Of a DNA stretch of 64,000 bases, positions 53,982 through 64,000 are shown piece by piece. The stretch lies in the NCBI GenBank assembly GCA_029582165.1, contig CM055872.1, positions 50,177,195-50,241,194 on the forward strand, in the 5' to 3' direction. This DNA comes from Portulaca oleracea. Its lineage: Eukaryota; Streptophyta; Magnoliopsida; Caryophyllales; Portulacaceae. The notes beneath the pieces were generated by a model. That model had not been told where the DNA came from, searched no databases, and saw only the letters and a program-made list of their open reading frames with translations. Within the stretch, counting starts at the first letter, position 1. Each line of letters opens with the position of its first letter. Both the position numbers and the translations under genes were made by a program.

Positions 53982-55404
53982 AGTAGACACCGGATTTTGT
54001 ATCGGATATTTTAGATAAAATTGTAAATATGCAATAAATTAGCTTGCAAAAGTCAAAAGCCAAAAATACAAAAAACAACATTCCATGTCATCAATCCGTG
54101 TAAGCATTCAGACACATCCATGTATCCATGCCAAACCACCCATCCGTATGAGATAGCATTCAAACACATCCCCGAATCCATGCATCTATGCAATCCATGC
54201 AATCCTCTCATCTCCTCTTATCCCATAATCAAATAACTTTAATGGGGGGATTATGATATTAAAGGACCATGATTGATGGATCATTTTTATTCCATTCATT
54301 TGCATCACCTCCCTTCCTCATCTATAAATACCCCACATCCCTCCACTCATTTCACCAACAATCATCATCACAACTCATCATCAACATTTATTTTCTTCCA
54401 TCATCTACTCTCTTAAATTCTCTCATCTAAATTCTTAGCTTCCACCATCATCATTCTATTATCCATATCATCCATAAACTTCACTTTTCGCCACTCTCAC
54501 ACACCCCTCATTTCATCAAAAGTTCTTAACTGGCATCATACTCAAGTGCTCGTTATAAGGGGATCGATCTTTCTTCCATCACATTGAGACTTAAAGTGAG
54601 GTTTGTTCTTTTTTTTTGTGTTTTAATCATGTAATTTATTATTGAAGAATCTTGTTTGTACATTATTTGTAAAATATCACATTTTACCTTTGCATGTTCA
54701 GAATATTATCTTGTGAAATTAAATTAAACTTCTCTCTACTCATTTCATTTCAAGTTCGATTTTAGTAGAGTCTGTTTTTAAACAGGCAGATTCAAGAATT
54801 CTTTAATTCTCGAATTCGTAACCTTATACCCAAATTCGGAATTCGGGTTCAATAACCGGAGTCGTCTTTCTTTCTTTTTATGGTTCGTCGATTTACTTAA
54901 ATTGGCTGGCGAGTCTTCTTTTATAACCTGTTTTATTGTCTAATATATCCTTTCGTTGTATAAAAATATTTAGAGATGAATTAATTATTTTACTCCAACT
55001 CTCGGCTATCCCAACAGAAAAATGAACTTAGAATCCATCATAGGCCCAGCGGCCTATGCTGGATTTTAGTCTTTTTTCTGTGGGCTGAATATACGTAGGC
55101 CCATCAGTAACTTCGCCATAGGCCTAGCAGCCTATGACGGGTTTTGGTGGCCCACGTGACTTTCTTTTGGCCCGGATTTGTATGTGAATTGTTATTGATT
55201 CATGAATAAAATAATCTTGTGCAACTTCGAATATATTAATAATAAAAATAATTTCGTATAAATGAATAAATGTCTCTCATCTCGAAAACGTTTTATAAAA
55301 TAAAAATTTCATTATGTAAGGATTAAACAACCTTAGTCGGCTCCCTATCATAAGTAGCACATTCGTAACTATTCCCGAGAAGGGGATTTTTCGGGATCTT
55401 AGCA
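53982..55404 (+). repeat. Tat-like LTR2
   Basis: 1423 bp, starting TAGTAGACACCGG (TG mutated to AG-type start) and ending TTAGCA. TATA box 54323-54330. The same two hairpins occur at 55039-55058 and 55117-55136. The primer site TGGCGACACCACTGGGGGC follows at 55407. Confidence 0.9.
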
Positions 55405-56288
55405 ATTGGCGACACCACTGGGGGCTTAAACTTAAAAAGATGGTAAAACTTGAAAAAATCGAGTCGAATTGAAATTGTTAAAGGGAGAAATTTGATTGAT
55501 TTCACAATTTTATTATTTTTTAGAGATATTGCATACCAGGCTACTCTCCGGGTCTTTTGACACGGGAGCACAAAAGCGATGGTTTTGGTAACCTATGATT
55601 TTAACCTAGAACGTGCGGTCACTACTTGTGTGATGCACTGTACATCGCCAAGCATTTAGTCTCTGCTCTCACCTATGTTATACTCCAAGGCTTCCTTGAA
55701 GTCTGACGAGCAACACCACACACACTTTACCTATAAACTCTATATAGGTGAAGTGCACCGAGGCAGGAACATGTGGTACCTCATCTAATCCCAAACTTAG
55801 TAATCCATGATTCAATTTGGGTGCCAATAACCCATTTCCCTTGTTGTATTAAGCCCAGCCCTCTATGAGTCTCTACCTGAGTAAGTATCAAAACCTTCCG
55901 ATGAAGATGGAGGAATGAACTTGGCAACTCGAAGGAAGACTAGGGGGCAAAGTGAAGTCCGTAAACCACCACCTCATCAAAGAAAGCAACAAAGGAGAAA
56001 GAATAACCAACAACCTTCAGCGGAGAGGAAAAAACTCAAAGCCAACCAAGAACTGCAAGCTCGTTCGGTTGAGTTACTTGAGCGAGGCCCTCGTGCTCCC
56101 ATCACTCTGGAAGGTCACTTTCCGATGGACTTCTATAGGAAAGCTGACCAAGTTGTTGTTGTGAACATGGTTTCCTACTTTGAGATCGAAGAAGAGGATA
56201 ATGAAGAAAGAGATGGTCAGCTTAAGGCAAAGCCCTCCATGTTCAATAGGTTGGAACCGGCAACTTCCTGGCCACAAGTATCTGTCTT
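55405..56288 (+). pseudogene. Tat-like internal unit 3, with a 1.9-kb internal deletion
   Basis: Leader sequence up to TAATCCATGA (about 55810) jumps directly to the region equivalent to 53500 (TTCAATTTGGGTGCC), removing leader and gag. The shared ATGA at the junction suggests microhomology-mediated loss. The surviving 3' part (55915-56325) is open for 136 codons (NLATRRKTRGQSEVRKPPPH, ELLERGPRAPITLEGHFPMD, FYRKADQVVVVNMVSYFEIE). Here the frame is intact where units 1 and 2 are frameshifted. It runs into LTR3. Confidence 0.85.
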
Positions 56289-56538
56289 TGTAGACACCGG
56301 ATTTTGTATCGGATATTTTAGATAAAATTGTAAATATGCAATAAATTAGCTTGCAAAAGTCAAAAGCCAAAAATACAAAAAAAAAATCCATGTCATCAAT
56401 CCGTGTGAGCATTCAGACACATCCATGTATCCATGCCAAGTCACCAATCCGTATGAGATAGCATTCAAACACATCCCCGATTCCATGCATCTATGCAATC
56501 CATGCAATCCCCTCATCTCCTCTAATCCCATAATCAAA
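56289..56538 (+). repeat. Tat-like LTR3, left part (interrupted by Helitron)
   Basis: Starts TGTAGACACCGG and matches LTR1 and LTR2 up to CATAATCAAA, where the Helitron begins. Continues at 58885. Confidence 0.92.
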
Positions 56539-56557
56539 TATATATACTTATAATGAC

Positions 56558-57044
56558 AATCTATGTGGGACCCAGTAAATACTGCAACGAGAGCGATTCA
56601 AGAAGTCTCAACCAATCACAATTAAGAAAAAAATGACCCAATTTTTAATAATTTTTTATTTTATTTTCAACCGAATTTTATTATAAACCTAAGCTGCTTG
56701 GGACTCTGACAACAATTACAATTGTTCCATAATTGTTTTAAATTTAATTTTATTTTAGAATTAAAAAAACTATTACAAATCCCATACGGGTTTGGACTTT
56801 GATAATGTTTCCAACTGTTCCATATCTATATATATTATAATATAAATCATTGTGGGTCCTGCAAAATAGAGCCACCGGAGTGACTGTAGGGGAATTGGCC
56901 AATCATAACGTATAAAATAATTTTTTTTTACTATTTTCAATTTTTTTAAATTTCAATCCAGATTTTATTTCAAAATTAAAAATCAGAAAGTATCACTAAT
57001 CCTTGACTGCTTTGGACTCTGAATTAAATTATTTTGATGTTGCC

Positions 57045-57096
<52 letters not shown>

Positions 57097-57325
57097 CTAT
57101 ATATTATAATAGAAATGTCCCACGAAATAGAGCCATTGGAGTGATTGCAGGGGAGTTGGACAATCACAACGTAGAAATTTTTTTCTATTTTCAATTTTTT
57201 TTATTTTCAATCCGTATTTTATTTTAAAATTAAAAAAACCAGAAAGTATCACTAATCCTTGTTTGCTTTGGACTCTGAATTAAATTATTTTGGTACAAAT
57301 AACAACAATTATTTTTGTGTTGACT

Positions 57326-57356
<31 letters not shown>

Positions 57357-57851
57357 TAATAATAATAATAATAATCTTACATTATAATCTTACATTATAA
57401 TAGAAATCATAGTAGGTCCCACGAAATAGAGTCACGAGAGTGATTGTAGGGGAATTGGTCAATCACAACGTAAAAAATTATTTTTTCTATTTTCTTCTTT
57501 TTTTTATTTTCAATCCGGATTTTATTTTAAAATTTAAAAAAACCAGATAGTATCACTAATCCTTGATTGCTTTGGACTCTGAATTAAATTATTTTGGTAC
57601 AAATAACAGTAATTATTTTGGTGTTGCCTATAATCTATATATTATAATAGAAATCATTGTGGGTCCCACGAAATACACCACGGGAGTGATTGCAGTGGAA
57701 TTGGTCAATCACAACGTAGAAAATTATATATTTTTTTTCTATTTTCTATTTTTTATTTTCAAACTGGATTTTATATTAAAATTAAAAAACCATAAAGTAT
57801 CACTAATCCTCGACTTTTTTGGACTCTGAATTAAATTATTTTGGTGTTGAC

Positions 57852-57890
<39 letters not shown>

Positions 57891-57997
57891 CTATATAATA
57901 ATAATAATATCTCTATATATTATTATAGAAATCATTGTGGGCCCTCGAAATAAAGCCACGGGAGAGTTTATCGGAGTCTAGACCAATCACGGCGCAT
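56558..57997. repeat. Helitron internal tandem repeat, about six units of 240-300 bp
   Basis: Units start with variants of ATCATTGTGGGTCCCACGAA followed by ATAGAGCCACGGGAGTGATT, at about 56562, 56846, 57111, 57405, 57652 and 57931. Each ends in GACTCTGAATTAAATTATTT plus, in several, a (TAA)n tract. The first unit is the most diverged. Confidence 0.88.
57047..57094 (+). repeat. (TAA)n microsatellite
   Basis: About 16 TAA triplets. Similar tracts at 57326-57375 and 57853-57890 lie at the same place in other units of the tandem repeat. Confidence 0.95.
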
Positions 57998-58440
57998 TAA
58001 ATTGTATTTTATTTTCAATTTCTTTCCAGATTTTATTTACAATTAAAGAAATTAAAAAATATATCCTTAATCCACATCTGCATCCACATCTTCTTAACAG
58101 TTTCACATTCAAAACGAGTCCTGCTAATTCTCAAATAGTAGTGTTCAATTTTAATTTAATTTAAATTGTATTTTATTTTCTATTTCTTTCCAGATTTTAT
58201 TTACAATTAAAGAAATTAAAAATATATCCTTAATCAATGTTGCTCGACAAAAGTTACATTCAAAACAAGTCATACTATGTCTCAAACAGTAGTGTTCAAT
58301 TTCAATTTTAATTAAATTGTATTTTATTTTCTATTTCTTTCCAGATTTTATTTACAATTCAAGAAATTAAAAAATATATCCTTAAACGAGTCCTATGTAA
58401 TCTCAAACAATAGTATTCATTTTTAATTTAATTACAAGGC
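57998..58440. repeat. Helitron internal repeat, three units of about 150-165 bp
   Basis: TTTCTTTCCAGATTTTATTT, followed by ACAATTAAAGAAATTAAAAA, recurs near 58020, 58185 and 58337. Each is followed by TATATCCTTAA and then a CTCAAAYARTAGT-type phrase. Confidence 0.85.
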
Positions 58441-58857
58441 TAAAACAAAACCGTCCATAACTAATGACCTTAATATCCGAAACACTTCAAAATCATTACC
58501 AATTAAATTATTAACATGACCCTTGCGGTTAGATCTATGAGATTCATGAGTTTTTGTAGATATTTATATAAATATAACACATCTGTTAAAGGTTATATCT
58601 ATTTCTCAGATATTAACTTATTATTATGCATCTACTTTCACAAAGAACAGACTAAATATCTCAAAATTAAACCTCTCTTTATCTGCAGTTAGGAGCAAAC
58701 AAGATCAATCTTATCGCACTTCAGAATCATATAGACATAATCTTTCACCTTCTCCATCAATAAGTTTCACGTTCGTAAACATTTTCCTCAATATTCATCA
58801 GTAAGTTTCACATTCATGACTTTTATAAAATTTCAAAAGTAACTAATTGAGTTCACT

Positions 58858-58884
58858 CCGTGCATCGCACGGGTTGAAGTCTTG
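58858..58884 (+). other. Helitron 3' terminal hairpin and end
   Basis: Stem CCGTGC/GCACGG with loop ATC, twelve bases before the insertion boundary. Confidence 0.88.
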
Positions 58885-59010
58885 TAACTTTAATGGGGGG
58901 ATTATGATATTAAAGGATCATGATTGATGGATCATGTTTATTCCATTCATTTCCATCACCTCCCTTCCTCATCTATAAATACCCCACATCCCTCCACTCA
59001 TTTCACGAAC
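58885..59010 (+). repeat. Tat-like LTR3, right part, truncated
   Basis: TAACTTTAATGGGGGGATTA onward matches LTR1 and LTR2, including the TATA box (58974-58980). Identity ends at CTCATTTCAC. The 3' two thirds of the LTR, with its hairpins and primer site, are missing. Confidence 0.9.
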
Positions 59011-60174
59011 ACCGTTCAATTTCATTTATATTGAATGAGTTATGGTTGAAAGAATGAAGGCACATCCAATTCCTCAACCCACGTTGACCCCTTTGTGCTT
59101 ATTGCTGAATGAGTTCGAACCTTTTCAAAAGCCCAAAGTAGGTCCTGATAAGGACTCATAACTCCACTCCCATGGTCCAGGGTCCCATTTAAAATGGATA
59201 CCACACCCAACACCGTTCAACTCATGCCTCCAGTGTCCCGGGTATACCTTAAGAGGCACTCCACACCCGAACTTGAAGTGGATTCGCTCGTGATTCTCAA
59301 AGGTAGTGTGGGAATGTTTGGATACTATGGATTTGGAAGCTTGGACCCCATCCCGATACGTTTCATATTCCCCTTATTGAAAAAGAGTAGCTCTCAACTC
59401 TTGGGAGTTAAAATGAAGGCACGTTCCATGGTTCGGCCACCCATTATTTGAACCCTCTAGTAAATCGATCGTTATCACGCTATGAACTTCACCTTGCTTG
59501 AAGAAATAAGAATTGTTGAAGAGGTTTGGGGGTGAAGGACAAAGGATGGAGGTAGGAAAATTTTGTGGAGTTAGGGAACGCTCAACCTCACTAAGCTTGC
59601 TACTCTATAAAACAAAGCTATGGATCGCTTGTCCTCACCAAGAGCACTCTCATCCCTTGTTTCGCTCAAAAGGAGGTTCCTCTACGCACTTGCCACCCAG
59701 GTTTTGTTTTGATGTGCGTTTAACGGATTCATGTAATCAAAGCCAAGTAAATAATCTTCATTCAACACACAATCCCACAAACATTGCATACCAAATTTCC
59801 AACAGCACCCATTCAACGACAAATCCTCGAATAACCAATGTCGCCCAAATATCATGTATGACTCACCCAAAGACTTTATGGCGCAACACCCAACATTCAA
59901 GCAAGACTCATTCAACTTCATAGGTGAGTTTGAAGTTACCTCATTCTTCTCACAGGGGAGGTCAAGAGTAGTCAAGCCATAAGAGATGATGGAGTCAACT
60001 CTTTTTTTCTAGGCTCAACAATTGATGTCGGTGAGATGAATAAAGGTGCTTTTTCTTGGGGCTCTTCACCAAGGACGAGAGGAAGATCAAGGTTGATGTT
60101 TTCAGCCTCCTCTTGGCAAGAAGCTTCAACAATATCGTCAAGGGACTCACATGGATCAAGGGAAGCTCCCTCGT
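59011..60174 (+). mobile_element. Retroelement debris, unassigned
   Basis: Short frames (59194-59451, 59513-59923) and phrases such as CACCGTTCAACTCATGCCTC look like decayed Tat-like internal sequence, but no domain is recognisable. The phrase AACACCGTTCAA occurs twice (59009 and 59209). Confidence 0.35.
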
Positions 60175-60610
60175 TACTACAACAAAATGTGGCTTTAGCA
60201 ATGCAGCAAAAGTGTTACTAGAGGCTCAAATGGTGTTACCTTAGGTCTATGGCAACATTTTGTAAAGTGTTACATTAGATGTGTGTTGCAAATAAGTTAT
60301 TGTACCACTTTTTGGGCTATGGCAACACTTGTAAAAAAAAAAAACAACGTTACCATAGGTATTTAGGCTATTGTAACACTTCAAAAAAAATGTCACCTCA
60401 GGTATTTAGGCTATTGCAACACTTCTAGAGAGAAATGTTACCTTAGATATTTACCCTTTTGCAACACTTACAAAAAAATGTTACAGTAGATATTATCAAA
60501 GGCAACGATTCTACCACCACTTATAGCAACATTCTATAAGCTATGTTACCAATCGATTTGTACCTGTTGTAACACAATTTTCTCGCTCTATAACAACAAT
60601 TTCCTATTTT
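60175..60610 (+). mobile_element. CACTA-type terminus with subterminal repeats
   Basis: Starts TACTACAACAAAATGTGGCT (canonical CACTACAA with C mutated to T). It is followed by six or more repeats of a word like GGCTATTGCAACACTT...AAATGTTACCTTAGGTATTT in both orientations. Such terminal plus subterminal structure marks the end of a CACTA element read rightward. No opposite terminus or transposase was found in the remaining 3.4 kb. Confidence 0.6.
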
Positions 60611-61204
60611 AGGCGAATCTTGTAAAAAAAAATTCCAAAATATAATCAAACATAATTGTGATAATTAAAATAAATGTCATTGAATTAAGTAGATCGAGCA
60701 TTGGAGTATAATTACAATTGTAAATCTATATGGTCCATATATAGCTTATTCTAAATGAACCTTTCACCATTCGTCCAAAAGATATCAAAGTTGGCATTTA
60801 CACTTGAGTAATTTGGACCTATATATTAAACGAATATCAACAAATTTCTATATATCTTTGCAAAATATGAACAAAAAGTCATGCATATGACCGATCCTTG
60901 AGCTTGAACTTGAATCATATCTAAAATCAACAAAAAGTAACCTGTAAGACAAAAAAAAAATAAGACACATTTAGTTCATTGGTATGAGTTGAATCATTTT
61001 GCTTTCTAGGTTTCTTCTTTGCCTTAACAGTTTCAAACCCAAGTTTTTATAATCTAGGAGTATAAAAAAAAACATAAATAAATCAGAATAAAAACTTCTA
61101 ACCTTACATGATGATGAACTTTTTCTCCATTTGGAGGAATTCAGGCCTGGTTTTCCATCTGATTCTTCAAAAAAGCGGAACTATGGGTGAGGACAATGGC
61201 AGTT
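60611..61204. other. Unassigned AT-rich sequence
   Basis: No coding frame or structure recognised. It may be interior of the CACTA element. Confidence 0.45.
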
Positions 61205-61350
61205 GACAATCATCTTTTGTAACAATTTTACAACTATAACAAGTGTAAAGGACATGACACCAAGAAGTGTTGGACCTTAAAGAATAAGATTGAGGGTATG
61301 ATCCAGTTGGGTATACTGTCTCTATCGAATGCAGCACAGAAAGCCAACTA
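61205..61350 (+). pseudogene. Gypsy gag/post-gag fragment with CKGHDTKKCWTLK motif
   Basis: The frame reads NYNKCKGHDTKKCWTLKNKI and then EGMIQLGIL before a stop. It matches the 'HKxxGHDTExCxxLKxxIExLIxxG' knuckle-like segment that follows gag in Tat-like elements. Only about 40 residues are recognisable. Confidence 0.65.
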
Positions 61351-62700
61351 GAGCAACAACCCTACAAGAGTAGTCAACAGGGAAAGCCAGCACTGCTAGA
61401 AGAGGACTATGATGTTAGCTAGGCTCTCAATTTCGTTGAGCATTCTATTTTAGAGTCAGCTAGGGGAGGCATAGAGTCGGTTTGTGATATGCTTGTCTTT
61501 TGAATTCAATAAGATGCATCTATTTAATCGCGATTGTTTGAGAATCTCCTGCTTGCACTCTTAACTTGAGTTGAAAAGCTCCTTCACCCATTCATTAGCC
61601 TTAATATCCAATTTTAACATATCCATCTATCATCACCCTTCCATTGATCAAGTTTGTCATCTTATGAATCCTGGGTTTAAAATAAAATTAAAGAAAAAAA
61701 CATAAAAAGAGAGAAATCAGTCTGCATTCATCAAGCAGGTTAGGCAAAAGGAGAGAAGACCAAAACCACCAGTCTCTTGAAAGTGGACATCTCTATGCTC
61801 CTAGACCAGCAACTTGAACAAAATGTACTTAGGATAGGGGGCTACCACCTTACCACCTATATCACCTATTACCTTCCACAACATCTGTCCCTACTTATCA
61901 TCTACATCTCCATCTCAAGTTCTCATTCTCCGAATTATCTCTCTCTTTGCATCACTCATAACAGTCACCATTTGAGAACCCTTAGCCTTGACCAACTTGG
62001 TCATTCTCTTCATAACCACTCTGTATCTATCCCAAAGCCAAAACGTGTGTTGTGGCTAATATCATCAGAAGGGCGAACATGAGTCGTCTATCCTATGACG
62101 AAGAAAGGCGGAAAAAAAAGAGAGAGAGTAGAAAGCAAAAATAAAAGCAAAAAGAAAAGGCAAGAAAAGAGAGAGTTCCTAGTTTGTCTACCAACATGGG
62201 TCGACATGAGTGGTACGGCACTCATGTCCCTTAAGCACTTTATTTGCGTCTGGAAAAACTTGTGCTGGGAGAATAAACTCCGTTTCGGTCGTCCATATCT
62301 CGAAGCATACCAACAAAAAAAAGGAATAAGAAAGCGAAAAAAAGTAATAGAGAGAAAAGAAAAGAAAAAAGAGGGAGAGAAACCGGAGACGAAGCTAATA
62401 GTCACGCACACCGAAAAACTGTTCATAAACCTTCCAAATTGCTCTTAAGCCTTACACCCCAGGCCTTTACATCGTCATCATGCCTTTGCATCCTTAAACC
62501 TCGCCAAACCTTTGAGCCTTCATTGCCAACCTCAAGCCCTCCTCGAGGCACTAATCCTTTGAAGCTGCACCTTATGAACTACGACTGGCCTGATTCTACA
62601 TCGGATACGTAGGAGAACCTCTTTGAAGCCCGACCGGTACAATTCACCTTCAAGGAGCATGCTTTGTCACAAAATTTGGTCTTGGAGAGTAAAAAATTAG
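61351..62700 (+). mobile_element. Tat-like non-coding debris
   Basis: Contains a purine-rich low-complexity stretch (62095-62390, many AAAAGAGAGAG runs). At about 62576-62640 it carries the phrase GAACTACGACTGGCCTGATT...GGATACGTAGGAGAACCT, which I associate with leader regions of Tat-like elements. The 117-codon charged frame at 62095-62448 is a product of the purine bias and is not called as a gene. Confidence 0.4.
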
Positions 62701-62848
62701 AGAGGCTAGCTTGCAACCCCGAGCTAGGAAAAAGGAGAGTGAGAGAATAAAAGAGGCTCGCTTGGAATCCTAGGCTAGGCAAAAGGAGAGGGAGAGAATA
62801 AGATAGGCGAGCCTGAAAACCCGTCACGGTAGGTTAGGCAAAAGATGA
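62701..62848 (+). repeat. Tandem repeat, 51-bp period, nearly three copies
   Basis: AGAGGCTAGCTTGCAACCCC...GAGAGAATAA at 62701, AGAGGCTCGCTTGGAATCCT at 62752 and a diverged, truncated third from about 62803 (GATAGGCGAGCCTGAAAACC). All contain CTAGGCAAAAGGAGAG-like sequence. Confidence 0.85.
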
Positions 62849-63369
62849 GTAAACCCTGGATTTTGAAGTTCTTTCACATCTTCACTATCATAATTCCTCA
62901 ACCTTCTTTCGGTCAGTCTTGAATCATCTTCGCATGCGAATAGCCAACCGCCTCTCTTCCTATGATACAAATCTATTCCGTCACCTCGTCTTCTTCAAGG
63001 TGGCTTAACCCTTGTCGATTGTCTAGCCTTAGCTGAAATATGGTCATTTATCAATCATGACATACCTAAATTCGACCATCAATGCACCGTCACCTCCTTT
63101 TTAACCAAGTACCTTGATGAACCCGTGAAGAGGTCCGGGTTCCTTTCTCCTCTCAGGTGACCACCGCCAAGCGAACCGCTTTGTCCAACTCGAGCCTCGA
63201 GTTGCAATTTTCGGTCACTTCGGGAGCTGGGAGGCTAGTCTCGGCCATCCGATGGATGGGCCCCGGGGCTCCTTAGGGAGGGGCCCGCTCACAACACCGA
63301 CCCCGGAGGCCTGGGGACTGGACCGAGCCGTCTCGAGATTAGAGCATAGAAGGTATCGGGGTGCGAATG
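62849..63369. other. Unassigned, GC-richer sequence
   Basis: About 500 bp, including a GC-rich patch (63200-63320, GATGGGCCCCGGGGCTCC). No gene recognised. Likely retroelement leader or pol-distal sequence. Confidence 0.35.
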
Positions 63370-64000
63370 TTTAAAACCCCGGGATTAATAAAAACCAGGG
63401 CACAACCGTGGCCATCAGAGAGCTTGCTCGACCGAGCCACTCCCTGGCTCACCCGAGCAATGCTTCTGCCGAGCGTGAACTGGACGTCAGGGGGCCTGCT
63501 CGCCCGAGCTGTTCCATTTGCTCGCCCGAGCAACGTTCCTGTCGGGCTGTCATCGAGCGCACAACCACGCATCCAGAAGACCTGCTCGCCCAAGCTTTCC
63601 TCCTGCTCGCCCGAGCGGAACTTCTGCCGGAGATGCTGCGCACGCGACCTGCCGACGACTGACGAAGCGTAAGGCTCGCCGCGAGCCGCCCTTCGCGCCG
63701 AGCGGCGTTCTGGAAGACACCTTTTTTACGCTGTTTTGGCTTAATTTTGGGTTTAGTATAAATAGCTTGTTATTATACTTCTCCAGACACTTTTTGACTG
63801 ATTAATGAATATGCTTATGCATGAATTAGGGTTGCTCCCTTCCTCTCAAAATCTTGCTTTACTTTATCCATTGATTAATGGTGGTGTTTGCAAGTCTTCT
63901 CTTTATTGATCATTTGGTGGATTCTACCTTTATGATGGTCATGGTGGGATGCTAGGCTTTGGTGGTGGAATCTCCTTTATCCAAAGTCATATCCAAACCT
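63370..64000 (+). mobile_element. LTR-like block with six palindromic GCTCGCCCGAGC words, runs off the window
   Basis: The word GCTCGCCCGAGC or a one- or two-base variant occurs at 63426, 63447, 63498, 63520, 63584 and 63605. A TATA box (TATAAATA, 63757-63764) follows about 140 bp downstream, with leader-like sequence after it. The layout is that of an LTR promoter region. No primer site or ends are visible. Confidence 0.5.

Larger units (their letters stand above)
56539..58884 (+). mobile_element. Helitron inserted in LTR3
   Basis: 2346 bp inserted exactly between A and T of the host sequence ATAATCAAA|TAACTTTAATGG, without target duplication. LTR1 (50020 region) and LTR2 (54230 region) give the empty site. 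The 3' end has a hairpin CCGTGC-ATC-GCACGG (58858-58872), then GTTGAAGTCTTG. The canonical CTAG has become CTTG and the 5' TC has become TA. The interior is AT-rich tandem repeats and (TAA)n tracts, without Rep/helicase, so it is non-autonomous. Confidence 0.9.
30034..59010 (+). mobile_element. Tandem array of a deleted Tat/Ogre-like Ty3/gypsy element, split by three later insertions
   Basis: Order: partial internal region (30034-30248, 43132-43194, 48191-49771), LTR1 (49772-51198), internal (51199-53981), LTR2 (53982-55404), shortened internal (55405-56288), truncated LTR3 (56289-56538 plus 58885-59010). Neighbouring units share one LTR. Repeat spacing LTR1 to LTR2 is 4210 bp. Each interior keeps only leader and gag-related sequence, and protease, RT, RNase H and integrase are absent. 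Tandem sharing of LTRs points to unequal recombination. The array was interrupted by an Athila-like element, a second gypsy element and a Helitron. Confidence 0.85.

Noticed and set aside
62095..62448. 117-codon lysine-rich protein
   Set aside because: It results from a purine-biased low-complexity stretch in retroelement debris; no domain is visible.

Overview
The window is plant nuclear DNA, most likely from a eudicot. It is AT-rich and almost entirely built of transposable elements. The families seen are typical of angiosperms: an Athila-like and a Tat/Ogre-like Ty3/gypsy element, a non-autonomous Ty3/gypsy element, a non-autonomous Ty1/copia element, a Cassandra TRIM carrying a 5S rRNA-like sequence, a Stowaway MITE, CACTA (En/Spm) relics, a Helitron and a Pack-MULE holding a thioredoxin h fragment. 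I find no intact cellular gene. The host-gene pieces (thioredoxin h, a PPR protein, an HSP20-like protein) are all fragments carried inside mobile elements.

Layout. 1-3826: a decayed CACTA element on the minus strand (109-bp repeats, transposase_24 exons, DUF4216 ORF, subterminal repeats, TIR at 3818-3826). 3827-9784: a copia relic, three long foldback (inverted-repeat) elements and otherwise unassigned AT-rich DNA. 9790-11545: a complete 1.76-kb non-autonomous copia element with a perfect AGCTA target duplication and captured gene pieces. 15074-15782: a complete Cassandra element with a perfect ACAAC target duplication. 17656-19224: a Helitron 3' terminus and, just inside it, a Pack-MULE with a 10-bp target duplication. 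19225-26848: largely unreadable. 26849-30033: an LTR relic, a Stowaway MITE and a truncated LTR-like block.

30034-59010 is one nested complex. The oldest layer is a tandem array of a deleted Tat-like retroelement (internal-LTR-internal-LTR-internal-LTR). An Athila-like element (30249-43131, minus strand) split it, a second Ty3/gypsy element (43195-48190, minus strand) landed 58 bp further right in the same host segment, and a Helitron (56539-58884) landed in the third LTR. Because the array holds sister copies, the uninterrupted host sequence of all three insertion sites can be read inside this window, which fixes the insertion boundaries. 59010-64000 holds more Tat-like debris, a second CACTA end and an LTR-like block with iterated palindromes that runs off the window.

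All autonomous coding regions are broken. The Athila gag-pol has several frameshifts and stops although its RT, RNase H and integrase catalytic residues are still visible. The most unusual items are: (1) the element at 43195-48190, whose shrunken and catalytically dead pol-like frame remains open for about 660 codons apart from one stop; (2) the Athila accessory ORF, which is bracketed by copies of the polypurine motif and preceded by copies of the palindromes found in the LTR; (3) short iterated palindromes upstream of the TATA box in three unrelated LTR types.
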